NCBI GenBank assembly: GCA_029261715.1
Contig: JAJDAT010000051.1
Location: 62,001 to 126,000, forward strand
Length of the DNA stretch: 64,000 bases
Direction: 5' to 3'
From: Nitrospinia bacterium
GTDB taxonomy: Bacteria; Nitrospinota; Nitrospinia; Nitrospinales; JAJDAT01
Below the pieces are notes generated by a model that made no database searches, was not told the origin of the DNA, and worked only from the letters and a program-made list of their open reading frames with translations. Positions 45,788 to 53,759 of the stretch are shown here, piece after piece; position 1 is the stretch's first letter; each line of letters opens with the position of its first letter. Both the position numbers and the translations under genes were made by a program.

Positions 45788-46678
45788 TTAAAATTGGTAA
45801 CGGACACTCAACGCTAGAACAAAATCGGTTTCTAATTGATCGCCATTCAAGTCTTGTAAAATTGGATATTGAAACGAAGATTCATAAACTAAACGCGGCC
45901 CCACATATTGAATTCCCGGTGAAAGAAATAAAGTATGCCCTCCTGAGCTGGCAACTTCACTTCGAAGAGATTCCGCTCTATTGGCATAAACTCCATTGAG
46001 TTCTAGTAAAGCATTCCATTGGCTATAAACTCCTTTGTCTGGAAGCGTGACTGGCAGAATTCGCTTTTGATAAGAAAAATTGTAACGAAAAATATCGCCA
46101 AATTCGAAATCATTAGCTTCCTGATTAAATATATAACGCAAATCGGAGTCAAATTCATGACCTAACGTTTGATAAGTATAGGCAGCTCCCACTATCCCAT
46201 CTACCGATCCAGACCCCAGTTGCAAAGGCGGCGGTAATTTGCCCATTGAATCGGTTTCGTTATCTTCACCTGTAGGTAATTCCAGCCCACCTATTAGCGA
46301 TAACCGAGAAGTGCCGCCTTTAAAATTTTTGGTATGAATCCGATACTTTCCAAGTACGGTGATATCGCCTAATCCATGGTCGCCGCGATTTGATTCATTC
46401 TGACTTCGCAGTTCTTTGTGAACAATCGGTATTTTAACCAACATCGACGCTTTAGCTGTGAAACCATAAACACCGACGAAAGGAATCACAAATACTTCTG
46501 ATTCTCGATTCTTATCAGTTGGATCGTCAGTTTTTAGTGTATATCGAGTCTGAGTTCTTAAGATAGTTTCGCCCTTGTACGGCGTTAAACCCAAATCACT
46601 GTTTATTGGCAAAGCGTTAGTTATCTTCGTTAATATCAAAACAAAGATAAACGCTAAAGACAAAATTTTCATTTGCAT
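45788..46678 (-). CDS. Outer-membrane beta-barrel, phenol-MetA-pathway/transporter type
   Basis: 296 aa, AGGAAG site. Signal peptide up to about residue 22. The barrel pattern is clear: ETILRTQTRYTLKTDDP, GDITVLGKYRIHTKNFKGGT, LSLIGGLELPTGEDN, and a C-terminal strand ending FVLALSVRYQF with final Phe, as needed for Bam-dependent insertion. The LPTG and GDI..LGKYR motifs match the family named MetA-pathway of phenol degradation, whose members are often found next to metal-efflux genes. The substrate is not known. Confidence 0.7.
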   Translation of the reverse strand: MQMKILSLAFIFVLILTKITNALPINSDLGLTPYKGETILRTQTRYTLKTDDPTDKNRESEVFVIPFVGVYGFTAKASMLVKIPIVHKELRSQNESNRGDHGLGDITVLGKYRIHTKNFKGGTSRLSLIGGLELPTGEDNETDSMGKLPPPLQLGSGSVDGIVGAAYTYQTLGHEFDSDLRYIFNQEANDFEFGDIFRYNFSYQKRILPVTLPDKGVYSQWNALLELNGVYANRAESLRSEVASSGGHTLFLSPGIQYVGPRLVYESSFQYPILQDLNGDQLETDFVLALSVRYQF

Positions 46679-46768
46679 TCATATCTTCCTTCTAAAAAAA
46701 GCGCGTTAATTCTTTATCGACCCCGTAAAAAGATCAATCACTGGTAGTTAGCTTTTAGAAGAAGCGGT

Positions 46769-47197
46769 TCAAATTAAAAAACTAGAATGGGATAAGTAAA
46801 TCGGAGGGTTTTGGGGCTTAGAGCGCTTGATTTCGTCTAGAAATCTAAAACTGAGCTTTGATTTCTCTAATATCTCGGCTATTGGAACAACCCAAATCAT
46901 TACTGGGGACTGTTCTAAATTTTCAATAGAATGCGCTTTAATAGCAAAAAAGGGATTGGGCTTTTCATAAGCCACGAATTGTGAGCAATTTTCTTTACAA
47001 CAATCGATCGGACTTTTGTGATGGTGGCAATATTTGGTTTGAGAGCCATTGTCTTTAATCTTTCCACTCATTTTGGCGCACTTGGTTTTACAACATAGCT
47101 TTGCCTTCGCCAATGAAATTGGCGGAGTTAGGGGAATCATTAAGGTAACCATCAAAATTACCAAAAGGATTTTTATAGAAAGTTTTCGAAAGCCCAT
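46769..47197 (-). CDS. Cys/His-rich membrane-anchored or secreted protein, possible metal binder
   Basis: 142 aa from ATG 47197 (MGFRKLSIKILLVILMVTLM); a longer start at 47233 is possible. A hydrophobic N-terminal segment (residues 6-25) is followed by a Cys/His cluster: LCCKTKCAKMSGK, YCHHHKSPIDCCKENCSQF. This makes eight Cys and three adjacent His in 40 residues. The C-terminal half is ordinary. First gene of a likely four-gene unit with the barrel, HMA and NHL proteins, where it could buffer or sense metal. No family recognised. Confidence 0.55.
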   Translation of the reverse strand: MGFRKLSIKILLVILMVTLMIPLTPPISLAKAKLCCKTKCAKMSGKIKDNGSQTKYCHHHKSPIDCCKENCSQFVAYEKPNPFFAIKAHSIENLEQSPVMIWVVPIAEILEKSKLSFRFLDEIKRSKPQNPPIYLSHSSFLI

Positions 47198-47473
47198 AGA
47201 TTTATCGTAAACCGTTTTGCAAGAGAAAGTCAAATAGTTGAAATTTTAGAAAAAGAAATGAATTCCTATAAGTATTTTTTCAATCAAAAACTCTGTTAAT
47301 TTCTGGATTTAATTATTACTGGCAGGTATTTGGCATATCGAATTAATCCGAAAACATCTTAGTTTTTCGACATTTCTTTATGACTTTTTACACAAATTTG
47401 TTATATTTTAACTAATTTAGTAAGGATAAAAAAACTTATTTTCGGAATTTCTAAATTCTATTCTACTTGAATT

Positions 47474-48325
47474 ATGAACGAAGACGACAAACTTGACATT
47501 TTATTGATCGAAGACGATCTTCAAGATCAAGCCTTCATACAAGATTGTTTGCAATCGGCAAGTATTGTTAACCAAATTTCTATCAAATCGGATCTCAAGT
47601 CAGGAGGAAATCAGCTGAAGGCTAACTCCTACCACCTAATTATTCTTGACCAAAAACTTTCCGACGGCAACGGGATCGATTTTTTACAAAAACTTAGAGA
47701 TGCCAAAAATGATATACCTGTTATTTTGATTACAGGTCACGGAGACGAAGCTACCGCCGTAAAAGCTATGAAGGCTGGCGCTTCAGACTATATCTCTAAA
47801 GATAAAATTTCGTCAGAATCTATATCAAGAAGCGTTCAACACTCCATGGAATCTTATCATTTGATTATGCGAGCCAAACAGGCTGAGATAAACCTTTCGG
47901 AGAATGAAAAAAGATATAGAACTATTGTCGAAACAGTTTCCGATTTTATTTTCGAATTGAATCCTGACGGAAAGATCATCTTTGTTAATTCCGCTTTTAA
48001 AATGCTTGGATACGACAGGGAAGAACTCATCGGTCGGCACATTAAGGAGTTTTTGGTTTCGGACGATATAGAAGATACGGTTGATCAAGTAGCAACACAA
48101 GGGGTTGGTCCCTTAGCCACAACTAACCTGGAAGTTATGTTCAAAACAAACGAAGACTCAACCATATTCGGAGAAATGGGAACAACCAAAATGTTTTTGG
48201 ACGCTTTTGGAGTGTGGGACGTACCGGCGGAAATGGCTTTTAAAAAGAATATCAATAAAAAGTTCCTAGGCACTGTTTGTATTGGTCGCGATATTCCTAC
48301 CTCTGAAATTTCAGATATTTTTTAA
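47474..48325 (+). CDS. REC-PAS protein without output domain, copy 2
   Basis: 283 aa, colinear with the protein at 43520. Receiver Asp 59 in LIILDQKLSDGNG, then LITGHGDEATAVKAMKAGAS. PAS with IVETVSDFIFELNPDGKIIF, VGPLATTNLEVMF, LDAFGVWDV and KFLGTVCIGRDI. It ends 20 residues after the PAS core. The two copies flank the metal-related operon. Weak ribosome site. Possibly an adaptor acting on the diguanylate cyclase at 41340, which has the same PAS type; this is inference. Confidence 0.8.
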   Translation: MNEDDKLDILLIEDDLQDQAFIQDCLQSASIVNQISIKSDLKSGGNQLKANSYHLIILDQKLSDGNGIDFLQKLRDAKNDIPVILITGHGDEATAVKAMKAGASDYISKDKISSESISRSVQHSMESYHLIMRAKQAEINLSENEKRYRTIVETVSDFIFELNPDGKIIFVNSAFKMLGYDREELIGRHIKEFLVSDDIEDTVDQVATQGVGPLATTNLEVMFKTNEDSTIFGEMGTTKMFLDAFGVWDVPAEMAFKKNINKKFLGTVCIGRDIPTSEISDIF

Positions 48326-48437
48326 ATACCCTCGTTCGAGATCTCACCGTTTAATCTTTTCCTCTCCAACCAAATAATACACACACTCACTTTTTTTAGT
48401 TTTTCTAGGTCTTCGGGATTCGCCGTTGTGTTTAGAT

Positions 48438-48962
48438 CTAAGATTCTTTGGAAGCGGATTTTTTATATACTTTACGTTTGAATAATCCGTTGCGGCGGTT
48501 TACTAAACGATCCAAAAAAAGCATTCCATCTAGGTGATCCATTTCATGTTGCACTAACCTCGCTTCAAACCCTTCCATTTGGAATGTATGCTCAACACCT
48601 TCTGCATCTTGTGTTTGGAGGGTAATCTTCGTCGCTCTTATCACATTGCCAGTATAATCCGGTACCGATAAGCACCCTTCTCTACCGACTTCCGAACCTT
48701 CTTGGTTAACGATCACTGGATTTATTAAAACCATGCGTCCGTGATTTTTCACTTTGCGCTTCATCATTGATGCATCGATGTATAAGATTCTTTCGAATCT
48801 TCCCACTTGTGGAGCCGCTATACCTGTCGCGCCTGGTCCGGCGTCCATAGTTTCTTCTAAATCGGCAATGAAAGCTTGGAGCGTTTCGTCAAATATTTCT
48901 ACAGGTTTTGATACCTGTTTCAACAAAGGATTGGGATATTCTAAAATTTTTAAAATCGCCAT
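48438..48962 (-). CDS. def: Peptide deformylase
   Basis: 174 aa. All three motifs are present: GATGIAAPQVG (motif 1), EGCLSVP with metal ligand Cys 97 (motif 2) and QHEMDHLDG with ligands His 139 and His 143 and catalytic Glu 140 (motif 3). Removes the formyl group from new proteins. The length is normal for a type 1 enzyme. It starts 6 bp after the ACT-domain gene, in the same direction, so the two are one unit. No fmt gene lies nearby in the window. Confidence 0.95.
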   Translation of the reverse strand: MAILKILEYPNPLLKQVSKPVEIFDETLQAFIADLEETMDAGPGATGIAAPQVGRFERILYIDASMMKRKVKNHGRMVLINPVIVNQEGSEVGREGCLSVPDYTGNVIRATKITLQTQDAEGVEHTFQMEGFEARLVQHEMDHLDGMLFLDRLVNRRNGLFKRKVYKKSASKES

Positions 48963-48968
48963 GCTTAC

Positions 48969-49493
48969 CTAACCTATCAAAGTATCTATGGGATTTATAT
49001 GAGTTTGCACGCCTTGCTCTTCTTCTAAAATTTCGAGGGCTTTTTCTAGCGCGTCAACTCCTCTTTCGGCGATGCCTTCCAAATGCATGACGTAAACGGG
49101 CCTCTCTTCTTTCCCTCCCACATCGGTTTCCAAATTCAATATATTGAGCCCAGCTTCGGCTAAGACGCCTGTGGCCGCAGCTACAATGCCAGCGCGATCT
49201 GCTCCGTGGACACTAATAAGAACATCTGGTTCAGTATGTCTATGTAGTTCTCCATTTATTTTGTCCACATGAGACCGGAGATCAAACTCTTTACACACGG
49301 GACCTATGTTTTCCCTCAACTCTTCTTCAGTTCCTTCAAACGACACCATCATCATAATAGTGAAGTTACCGCCAAGACGTGTCATAGACGCTTCACCTAA
49401 ATTGCAACCGCCTTCGAAAAGAGCATTGGTGACTCTTGCCACAATCCCACTTCGGTCTTTCCCCACAAAAGTGGCCATGTACCATGTATTCAT
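48969..49493 (-). CDS. ACT-domain protein, GcvR-like
   Basis: 174 aa from the ATG at 49493 behind AAGG; a TTG two codons earlier is less likely. Two ACT domains: residues 1-75 (YMATFVGKDRSGIVARVTNA, LGGNFTIMMMVSF) and about 88-168 (VLISVHGADRAGIVAAATGV, LNILNLETDVG). This is the layout of the glycine cleavage repressor GcvR and relatives, which sense amino acids and act on partner proteins. Upstream of and coupled to deformylase. Which regulator it contacts is not known. Confidence 0.8.
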   Translation of the reverse strand: MNTWYMATFVGKDRSGIVARVTNALFEGGCNLGEASMTRLGGNFTIMMMVSFEGTEEELRENIGPVCKEFDLRSHVDKINGELHRHTEPDVLISVHGADRAGIVAAATGVLAEAGLNILNLETDVGGKEERPVYVMHLEGIAERGVDALEKALEILEEEQGVQTHINPIDTLIG

Positions 49494-49817
49494 AATCAAA
49501 CCTTTTTAAATACAAATCCAATGGATATTATGGCTTTATTATAATCTAAAAAATTAGTTTTCGCGCGAGGTTAGCGCCGTGAAAAGTCTAGATATGCCCG
49601 ATTAATAAAGAGAAAGGATCGTTAAAAAAACTTTGACACTTTTTTTTTGCGGCGCTTGATTGTCTTAAAAAAGTGTCGGTCGCGGTTGAACAGTCTCTTA
49701 GGGCTTTTGAGTGGATTAGAAATCAATCTTGAATCCGTATTTTGAATACCGGAATAATGGGGAAAGATGCGACCGAGCGTTAAAGAGATGGTTTATAACA
49801 AAAACTGTAGGTCAAAC
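49494..49817. other. Intergenic, no gene seen
   Basis: Contains a poly-T run near 49640-49648 that would fit a terminator for neither neighbour clearly. The promoter of the ACT-deformylase unit should lie at its left end. Confidence 0.35.
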
Positions 49818-50201
49818 TTAATTTTTAGTAGCAAGACTCGAATGTTTTGTGATTTTCCATAATTGTCCTCTGGAGATCTGATCAATTTTAACCTCTAAAG
49901 TTTTTCCATTATCGTAAAACAATCTTCCTTGCCCACTTTTCATATCAGAACTCCAATTACCTTCATATTTATTTCCATTAGCATAAAAATGAGTTCCGCT
50001 TCCGTCACGTTTTCCGTTTTTAAAATTACCAATGTACTTTGCTCCTTTATCCCAAGTTCTTATTCCCTCTCCGTTCATACAGTCGCCTTTAATACAAGAG
50101 CTATAGGCTGGCGAAGAACACAAAAACAAACTTAGAAAAAAAACATTAATGAACATGATAAATTTTATACGATCAAACTTAAGATCGATTGAAATATTCA
50201 T
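49818..50201 (-). CDS. Secreted MORN-repeat protein
   Basis: 127 aa from the ATG at 50201, which has GGAG 9 nt upstream; a 5-codon longer start exists at 50216. Signal peptide (FIMFINVFFLSLFLCSSPAY). Three MORN repeats follow: CMNGEGIRTWDKGAKYIGNF, GKRDGSGTHFYANGNKYEGNW, GQGRLFYDNGKTLEV. MORN repeats form a beta-hairpin rod that binds proteins or lipids. No enzyme domain. Role unknown. Confidence 0.75.
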   Translation of the reverse strand: MNISIDLKFDRIKFIMFINVFFLSLFLCSSPAYSSCIKGDCMNGEGIRTWDKGAKYIGNFKNGKRDGSGTHFYANGNKYEGNWSSDMKSGQGRLFYDNGKTLEVKIDQISRGQLWKITKHSSLATKN

Positions 50202-50216
50202 TTTTTGAAACTCCAT

Positions 50217-50634
50217 TTATGTTGAAAAAGACTCTTATGATAAAAAGAGAAACACAACTTAATTTCTCATAAGTAATACATTAGAGTATGGAGTTTTAAC
50301 ATCACAGGAGTATGTAGATTGCGTTTGTTTTTTGTGCCAAATTATGTGGATAATGTAAATCTTAGCTTTCAAAAACCAAATTTATTAAGCGTTTATTCAG
50401 CTTAAAGGAACCTCGCTTCTACAACTCTCTAGGACACTCAGTAGGAAACGGGTATAAAGCAAGGAAGTTTTTTATAAATTCGCTACATATAGTAAATAAA
50501 GGGGAGAAGTTCTATTGAATCGAGACGAGATTCTTCGACTGCATTCAGGATGGCGTGCGATGGGAACTGACTTAAAACTAAGCAACATTTAGATTAGTGG
50601 CTGTTGCAATAAACTTGATGAAAGATATTGAAAC
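50217..50634. other. Intergenic region with a repeat element
   Basis: AT-rich. At 50513-50570 it carries ATTGAATCGAGACGAGATTC, TTCGACTGCATTCAGGATGG, CGTGCGATGGGAACTG, a compact member of the interspersed repeat family. No gene seen. Confidence 0.55.
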
Positions 50635-51090
50635 TTAAAAAATGGCGTCGTCGGTTGAGGCGTTTTTCAAGTTGGCGTTTATGAGATTAGCGCCTGCTAA
50701 ATTGGCTTGGGAAAGATCAGCGTTTTCTAGATCGGCTTCTTCAAGGTTGGCTTCCATAAGTTCAGCTTTTGTCAAATCAGCTCCCGTGAGTTTAGCTTCC
50801 ATAAGGGTCGCTCTTTGTAAAGTCGCTTCTGTCAAATTTGCGTCTTTTAAGTTCGCTTCGGAAAGAAGAGCTTGAAAAAGGTTTGCCTTTTCAAAATTAG
50901 CGCCTTCCAAATTGGCTAGATAAAAGTATGTCCGTCCCAAGTTTGCTTTAGAAAAGTTAACGCCAACAAAGTTAGCTTCCGCAAACCTGGCCTCAAATAA
51001 ATCAGGAATGATATCTGGGTTCTCATCGCGCCAGCAGTTCCAAGACTCGACGCCTTTTTCTATTTCTATTAGGTGATCAGGGTTTGCCAT
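50635..51090 (-). CDS. Pentapeptide-repeat protein
   Basis: 151 aa. After a 30-residue start (MANPDHLIEIEKGVESWNCW) come about 23 A(N/D)LxX repeats, such as ANLEGANFEKANLFQALLSE and ADLTKAELMEANLEEADLEN, predicting a right-handed four-sided beta-helix. No signal peptide, so cytoplasmic. Such proteins bind partner proteins; some (Qnr-type) protect gyrase, but nothing here shows that. Confidence 0.9.
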   Translation of the reverse strand: MANPDHLIEIEKGVESWNCWRDENPDIIPDLFEARFAEANFVGVNFSKANLGRTYFYLANLEGANFEKANLFQALLSEANLKDANLTEATLQRATLMEAKLTGADLTKAELMEANLEEADLENADLSQANLAGANLINANLKNASTDDAIF

Positions 51091-51122
51091 AGTTTTTGAC
51101 TAATAATTGAAAATCAAATTTC

Positions 51123-51491
51123 CTACGATTCGGGTAAATGTACAGCTTCAATTTTGTAACCATCTAGGTCGTAAACAAACGCTCCGTAATAGTCTTTATG
51201 ATATTCCGGACAAAGACCGGGAGGCGTCTCGCTTTTTCCTCCCGCCTCTAACGCAGCATTGTAAAAAGCGTTTACTTCTGCTTGAGATTTTGCTCGGAAG
51301 CCAAAATGGACTTGTGGCGAAGGCTCTTGGTCCGTCGTTATCCAAAACGCTCCTAAAGTTGGCGGAGAACCAAACCCAGCGGCATTTTCATATTCAGCAA
51401 ATAATTCATAATTTAGCGGAGCCAAGGCTTTCTTATAAAACTCTCTGCTTGCCTCGTAATCCTTCACTCCAATGACGATATGATGAATCAA
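51123..51491 (-). CDS. VOC-family (glyoxalase/bleomycin resistance-like) protein
   Basis: 122 aa, TTG start behind AGGAGG. One VOC module: MIHHIVIGVKDYEASREFYK, then LNYELFAEYENAAGFG, VHFGFRAKSQAEVNAFYNAA and DYYGAFVYDLDGYKIEAVH. The metal ligand positions His (HHIVIG), His (VHFGF) and Glu (IEAVH) are present, so it may be an active dioxygenase-like or lyase enzyme rather than a binding protein. Substrate unknown. It sits before the AraC-type gene on the same strand. Confidence 0.85.
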   Translation of the reverse strand: MIHHIVIGVKDYEASREFYKKALAPLNYELFAEYENAAGFGSPPTLGAFWITTDQEPSPQVHFGFRAKSQAEVNAFYNAALEAGGKSETPPGLCPEYHKDYYGAFVYDLDGYKIEAVHLPES

Positions 51492-51537
51492 AATAATTCC
51501 TCCTATTTTTACGTGTTATCAATCAACTCTCTCTATT

Positions 51538-52401
51538 CTATAATTTTTTAACAGCGATGTATAAATCTACTTCGCCTTTCATGCTTTCAACATCGAAACG
51601 TGAATGATCGTAGCATTCAAAGTCGGGCGACCCGGCATATTCATACCCAGATTTCGGAAACCACGTCCCCCAAATATATTGGGCTGTTTTAGGTAAATCC
51701 CATGCGTTGCCTTTATGCGTGAATACGGCGTAGGTTCTTCCAGGAATTTCGTAACACTCCAATCCCTCTGAAGCAGTTTCAGAAGATTGCGCATCTCTGG
51801 CCGCCATATAAATGAAACTACCGGTATGTAAGTCTCCTTCTAGCAAACGCCATATACCTAGCGATCTTTCACTGTTTGAACTTGATTCATCTTTCTTATT
51901 TAGCTCTTTCCAAATATCCATAATCTTGTTGCCTGATTCTTCGTGTTCTACAGCTTCAATGTTTCCTACGGTTCCTATAACAGAAATTGGTTCGATATCC
52001 ATAATTTTGGGGTCCATGACGGCTCCTTCCCGTATATGAGTTATAAAATCTTGTTTGAGCCGTTCTTGAAATTTTGTGAGTAACGGGTTTCCTGAATTTC
52101 TATAATCATTTGGAGAAACACGGAAGTGTTTTTTAAACGCACGCGTGAAAGCTTCGTGTGAAGAAAACTGAAACTCAAAAGCAACATCAATCAATCTGCA
52201 GTCGTCGGACTGTATCTTCTTTGCAGCTTCAGTCATTTTACGTTTGCGAACATAACTCATCGGCGATTGCCCAGTTAGCGCGCAAAACATTCTGGCAAAG
52301 TGAAACTTTGAAAGCCCTACATGCTCGGCAAGATTATCCAGCGTCACATCTTCTTGAATATTCTCTTCTATGTACTGAATGGCTTTGATTAATTGATACA
52401 C
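51538..52401 (-). CDS. AraC-family regulator with GyrI-like ligand-binding domain
   Basis: 287 aa, GTG start behind GGAAAAAAA. The N-terminal double HTH (residues 5-105: ENIQEDVTLDNLAEHVGLSK, AFEFQFSSHEAFTRAFKKHF, VSPNDYR) is of the MarA/Rob type. A GyrI-like domain fills about 125-287 (GRTYAVFTHKG, YIWGTWFPKSGYEYAGSPDF). This Rob-like order suggests sensing of small hydrophobic or cationic compounds. It stands next to the VOC gene, a plausible target. Confidence 0.85.
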   Translation of the reverse strand: MYQLIKAIQYIEENIQEDVTLDNLAEHVGLSKFHFARMFCALTGQSPMSYVRKRKMTEAAKKIQSDDCRLIDVAFEFQFSSHEAFTRAFKKHFRVSPNDYRNSGNPLLTKFQERLKQDFITHIREGAVMDPKIMDIEPISVIGTVGNIEAVEHEESGNKIMDIWKELNKKDESSSNSERSLGIWRLLEGDLHTGSFIYMAARDAQSSETASEGLECYEIPGRTYAVFTHKGNAWDLPKTAQYIWGTWFPKSGYEYAGSPDFECYDHSRFDVESMKGEVDLYIAVKKL

Positions 52402-52528
52402 TTTTTTTCCAATTTCATGAACGGTTCTATAAATACTTTAGGAAATCTTGCTGAGAACCGTTTGACATTTATTGCTACTATTTTTTAAATTAAAAACTCG
52501 AAGATTGTTAGCGAAGATTGACATCTTA

Positions 52529-52553
52529 GGATCTAGATTATAAATCTAGATCC
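52529..52553. terminator. Hairpin between FlgO-like and AraC-type genes
   Basis: Perfect 11-bp inverted repeat GGATCTAGATT-ATA-AATCTAGATCC followed by TTCTTCG. On the minus strand it lies about 70 bp after the FlgO-like gene and may end its transcript. Confidence 0.5.
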
Positions 52554-52623
52554 TTCTTCGCCAGTCGCAGGAAAAGTTCATCAATTGGAAAGGCAGGCGT
52601 TTTCTATCTATTTACTATCATAA

Positions 52624-53640
52624 TTACCGCGAGGGGCGTTGCTGATGTCCGTCAATTCGCGCTAGAGTTTTTGAAATAGAAATCGCGTCGATTTGATCTA
52701 AGGCTGCGGCAACTTCTGGATTTTCTGAAGTTTTTTGAATCCTTGGCCCTGCAGGTTTGATCTCCTTTGATTCTGGAGGTTGCGGAGGTGGGTTTTCTAC
52801 GCGAGCGGTTTTCGAATTATTTAATGACGAAAGGCTGTCGTTTCTTTGAAAACCCCTTTGCCGTCTATCATAAGACTCTCCACCTCTCGCATAACCTCTA
52901 GGCCCTCTATCGTAGCCGTCGTCATATCCATCTCTTAAATAACCTCGATCTCTTTCATCGAATCGATCTTCTCTTGCTCCGTAATATCTGCGATCGTCTG
53001 AGTAACCCTCGCGACCTCTGTCGTAATATCTATCGTCTCTTCTAAAGCTTCTGCTTCCCCTATCAAAACGTTCGTCTCTATAATTCTCCGAAAATCGTGC
53101 GCGATTATTCAAAGAAACATCTTTATTTAAGAGCCGCGTAATCATATCGTTTTTTGGAATATTAGTAGACGCGGCGCCAAAAATCCGAGCATTTTCCACC
53201 GATACCACCCTGACGTTCACGCGAACACTATCTCCCAAATCAGATATGGAACCGGTTACAATAGAATCAATATTTAAAGATCTTGCCAGTTTTCTTAAGA
53301 CTTCAGCGTCTAACAAATTGCCTGAAGAAATTCTCTGCTCATTCAAAACTTTCGTTAATTGTCGTCTTTCTACAGCTTCTAAATGATCGGGACCAACGCT
53401 AAATAATGCTGTGATGAGTTCTTCCGCAAAAAGTTGACCTAAAGCCGTGATTCTTCCATCCAATTGATTGAACTCGGCGACGGCAACTTTCTTCATACCC
53501 TTATTAGCCAATCTTTTTGAAATCTGTTGACCAATCTCTTGTACTCCTGCATTTAAATCCGTTGCCGAATAAACTGGCTGAACAAACGCTATAAATCCCA
53601 TAATAAATAGCGTTGCTATTCGGGCTAACTGAACTTTCAT
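52624..53640 (-). CDS. FlgO-like protein with Arg/Tyr/Asp-rich tail
   Basis: 338 aa, GGAG site, signal peptide 1-26 (MKVQLARIATLFIMGFIAFV). Residues about 30-190 are FlgO/CsgG-like: KKVAVAEFNQLDGRITALGQ, FAEELITALFSVG, LEAVERRQLTKVLNEQRIS, IDSIVTGSISDLGDSVRVNV. Residues about 195-285 are low-complexity, rich in Arg, Asp, Tyr and Gly (DRYYDRGREGYSDDRRYYG). A Pro-rich end follows. FlgO itself is an outer-membrane flagellar protein, but no flagellar gene is near. The disordered tail is unusual for the family and may bind anionic polymers. Confidence 0.7.
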   Translation of the reverse strand: MKVQLARIATLFIMGFIAFVQPVYSATDLNAGVQEIGQQISKRLANKGMKKVAVAEFNQLDGRITALGQLFAEELITALFSVGPDHLEAVERRQLTKVLNEQRISSGNLLDAEVLRKLARSLNIDSIVTGSISDLGDSVRVNVRVVSVENARIFGAASTNIPKNDMITRLLNKDVSLNNRARFSENYRDERFDRGSRSFRRDDRYYDRGREGYSDDRRYYGAREDRFDERDRGYLRDGYDDGYDRGPRGYARGGESYDRRQRGFQRNDSLSSLNNSKTARVENPPPQPPESKEIKPAGPRIQKTSENPEVAAALDQIDAISISKTLARIDGHQQRPSR

Positions 53641-53759
53641 CTCATCACTCCTTAGTAATTTAAGCGCTACCGACCTTTGATTTTGACAAATTAAGTTATC
53701 TAACTATAAAAAGTAACCGTTCTATATAAAAATTTCAATCGCCAACTTTTGGGTATAGT

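Noticed and set aside
44309-47197. Naming the four genes a mercury or copper resistance operon
   Set aside because: No merA, merT, P-type ATPase, multicopper oxidase or metal regulator is present. The HMA site is CPFC rather than the usual form.
12047-50570. Interspersed repeats as insertion sequences or phage attachment sites
   Set aside because: They carry no transposase, occur many times and do not flank a single element. They look like REP/MITE-type intergenic repeats.
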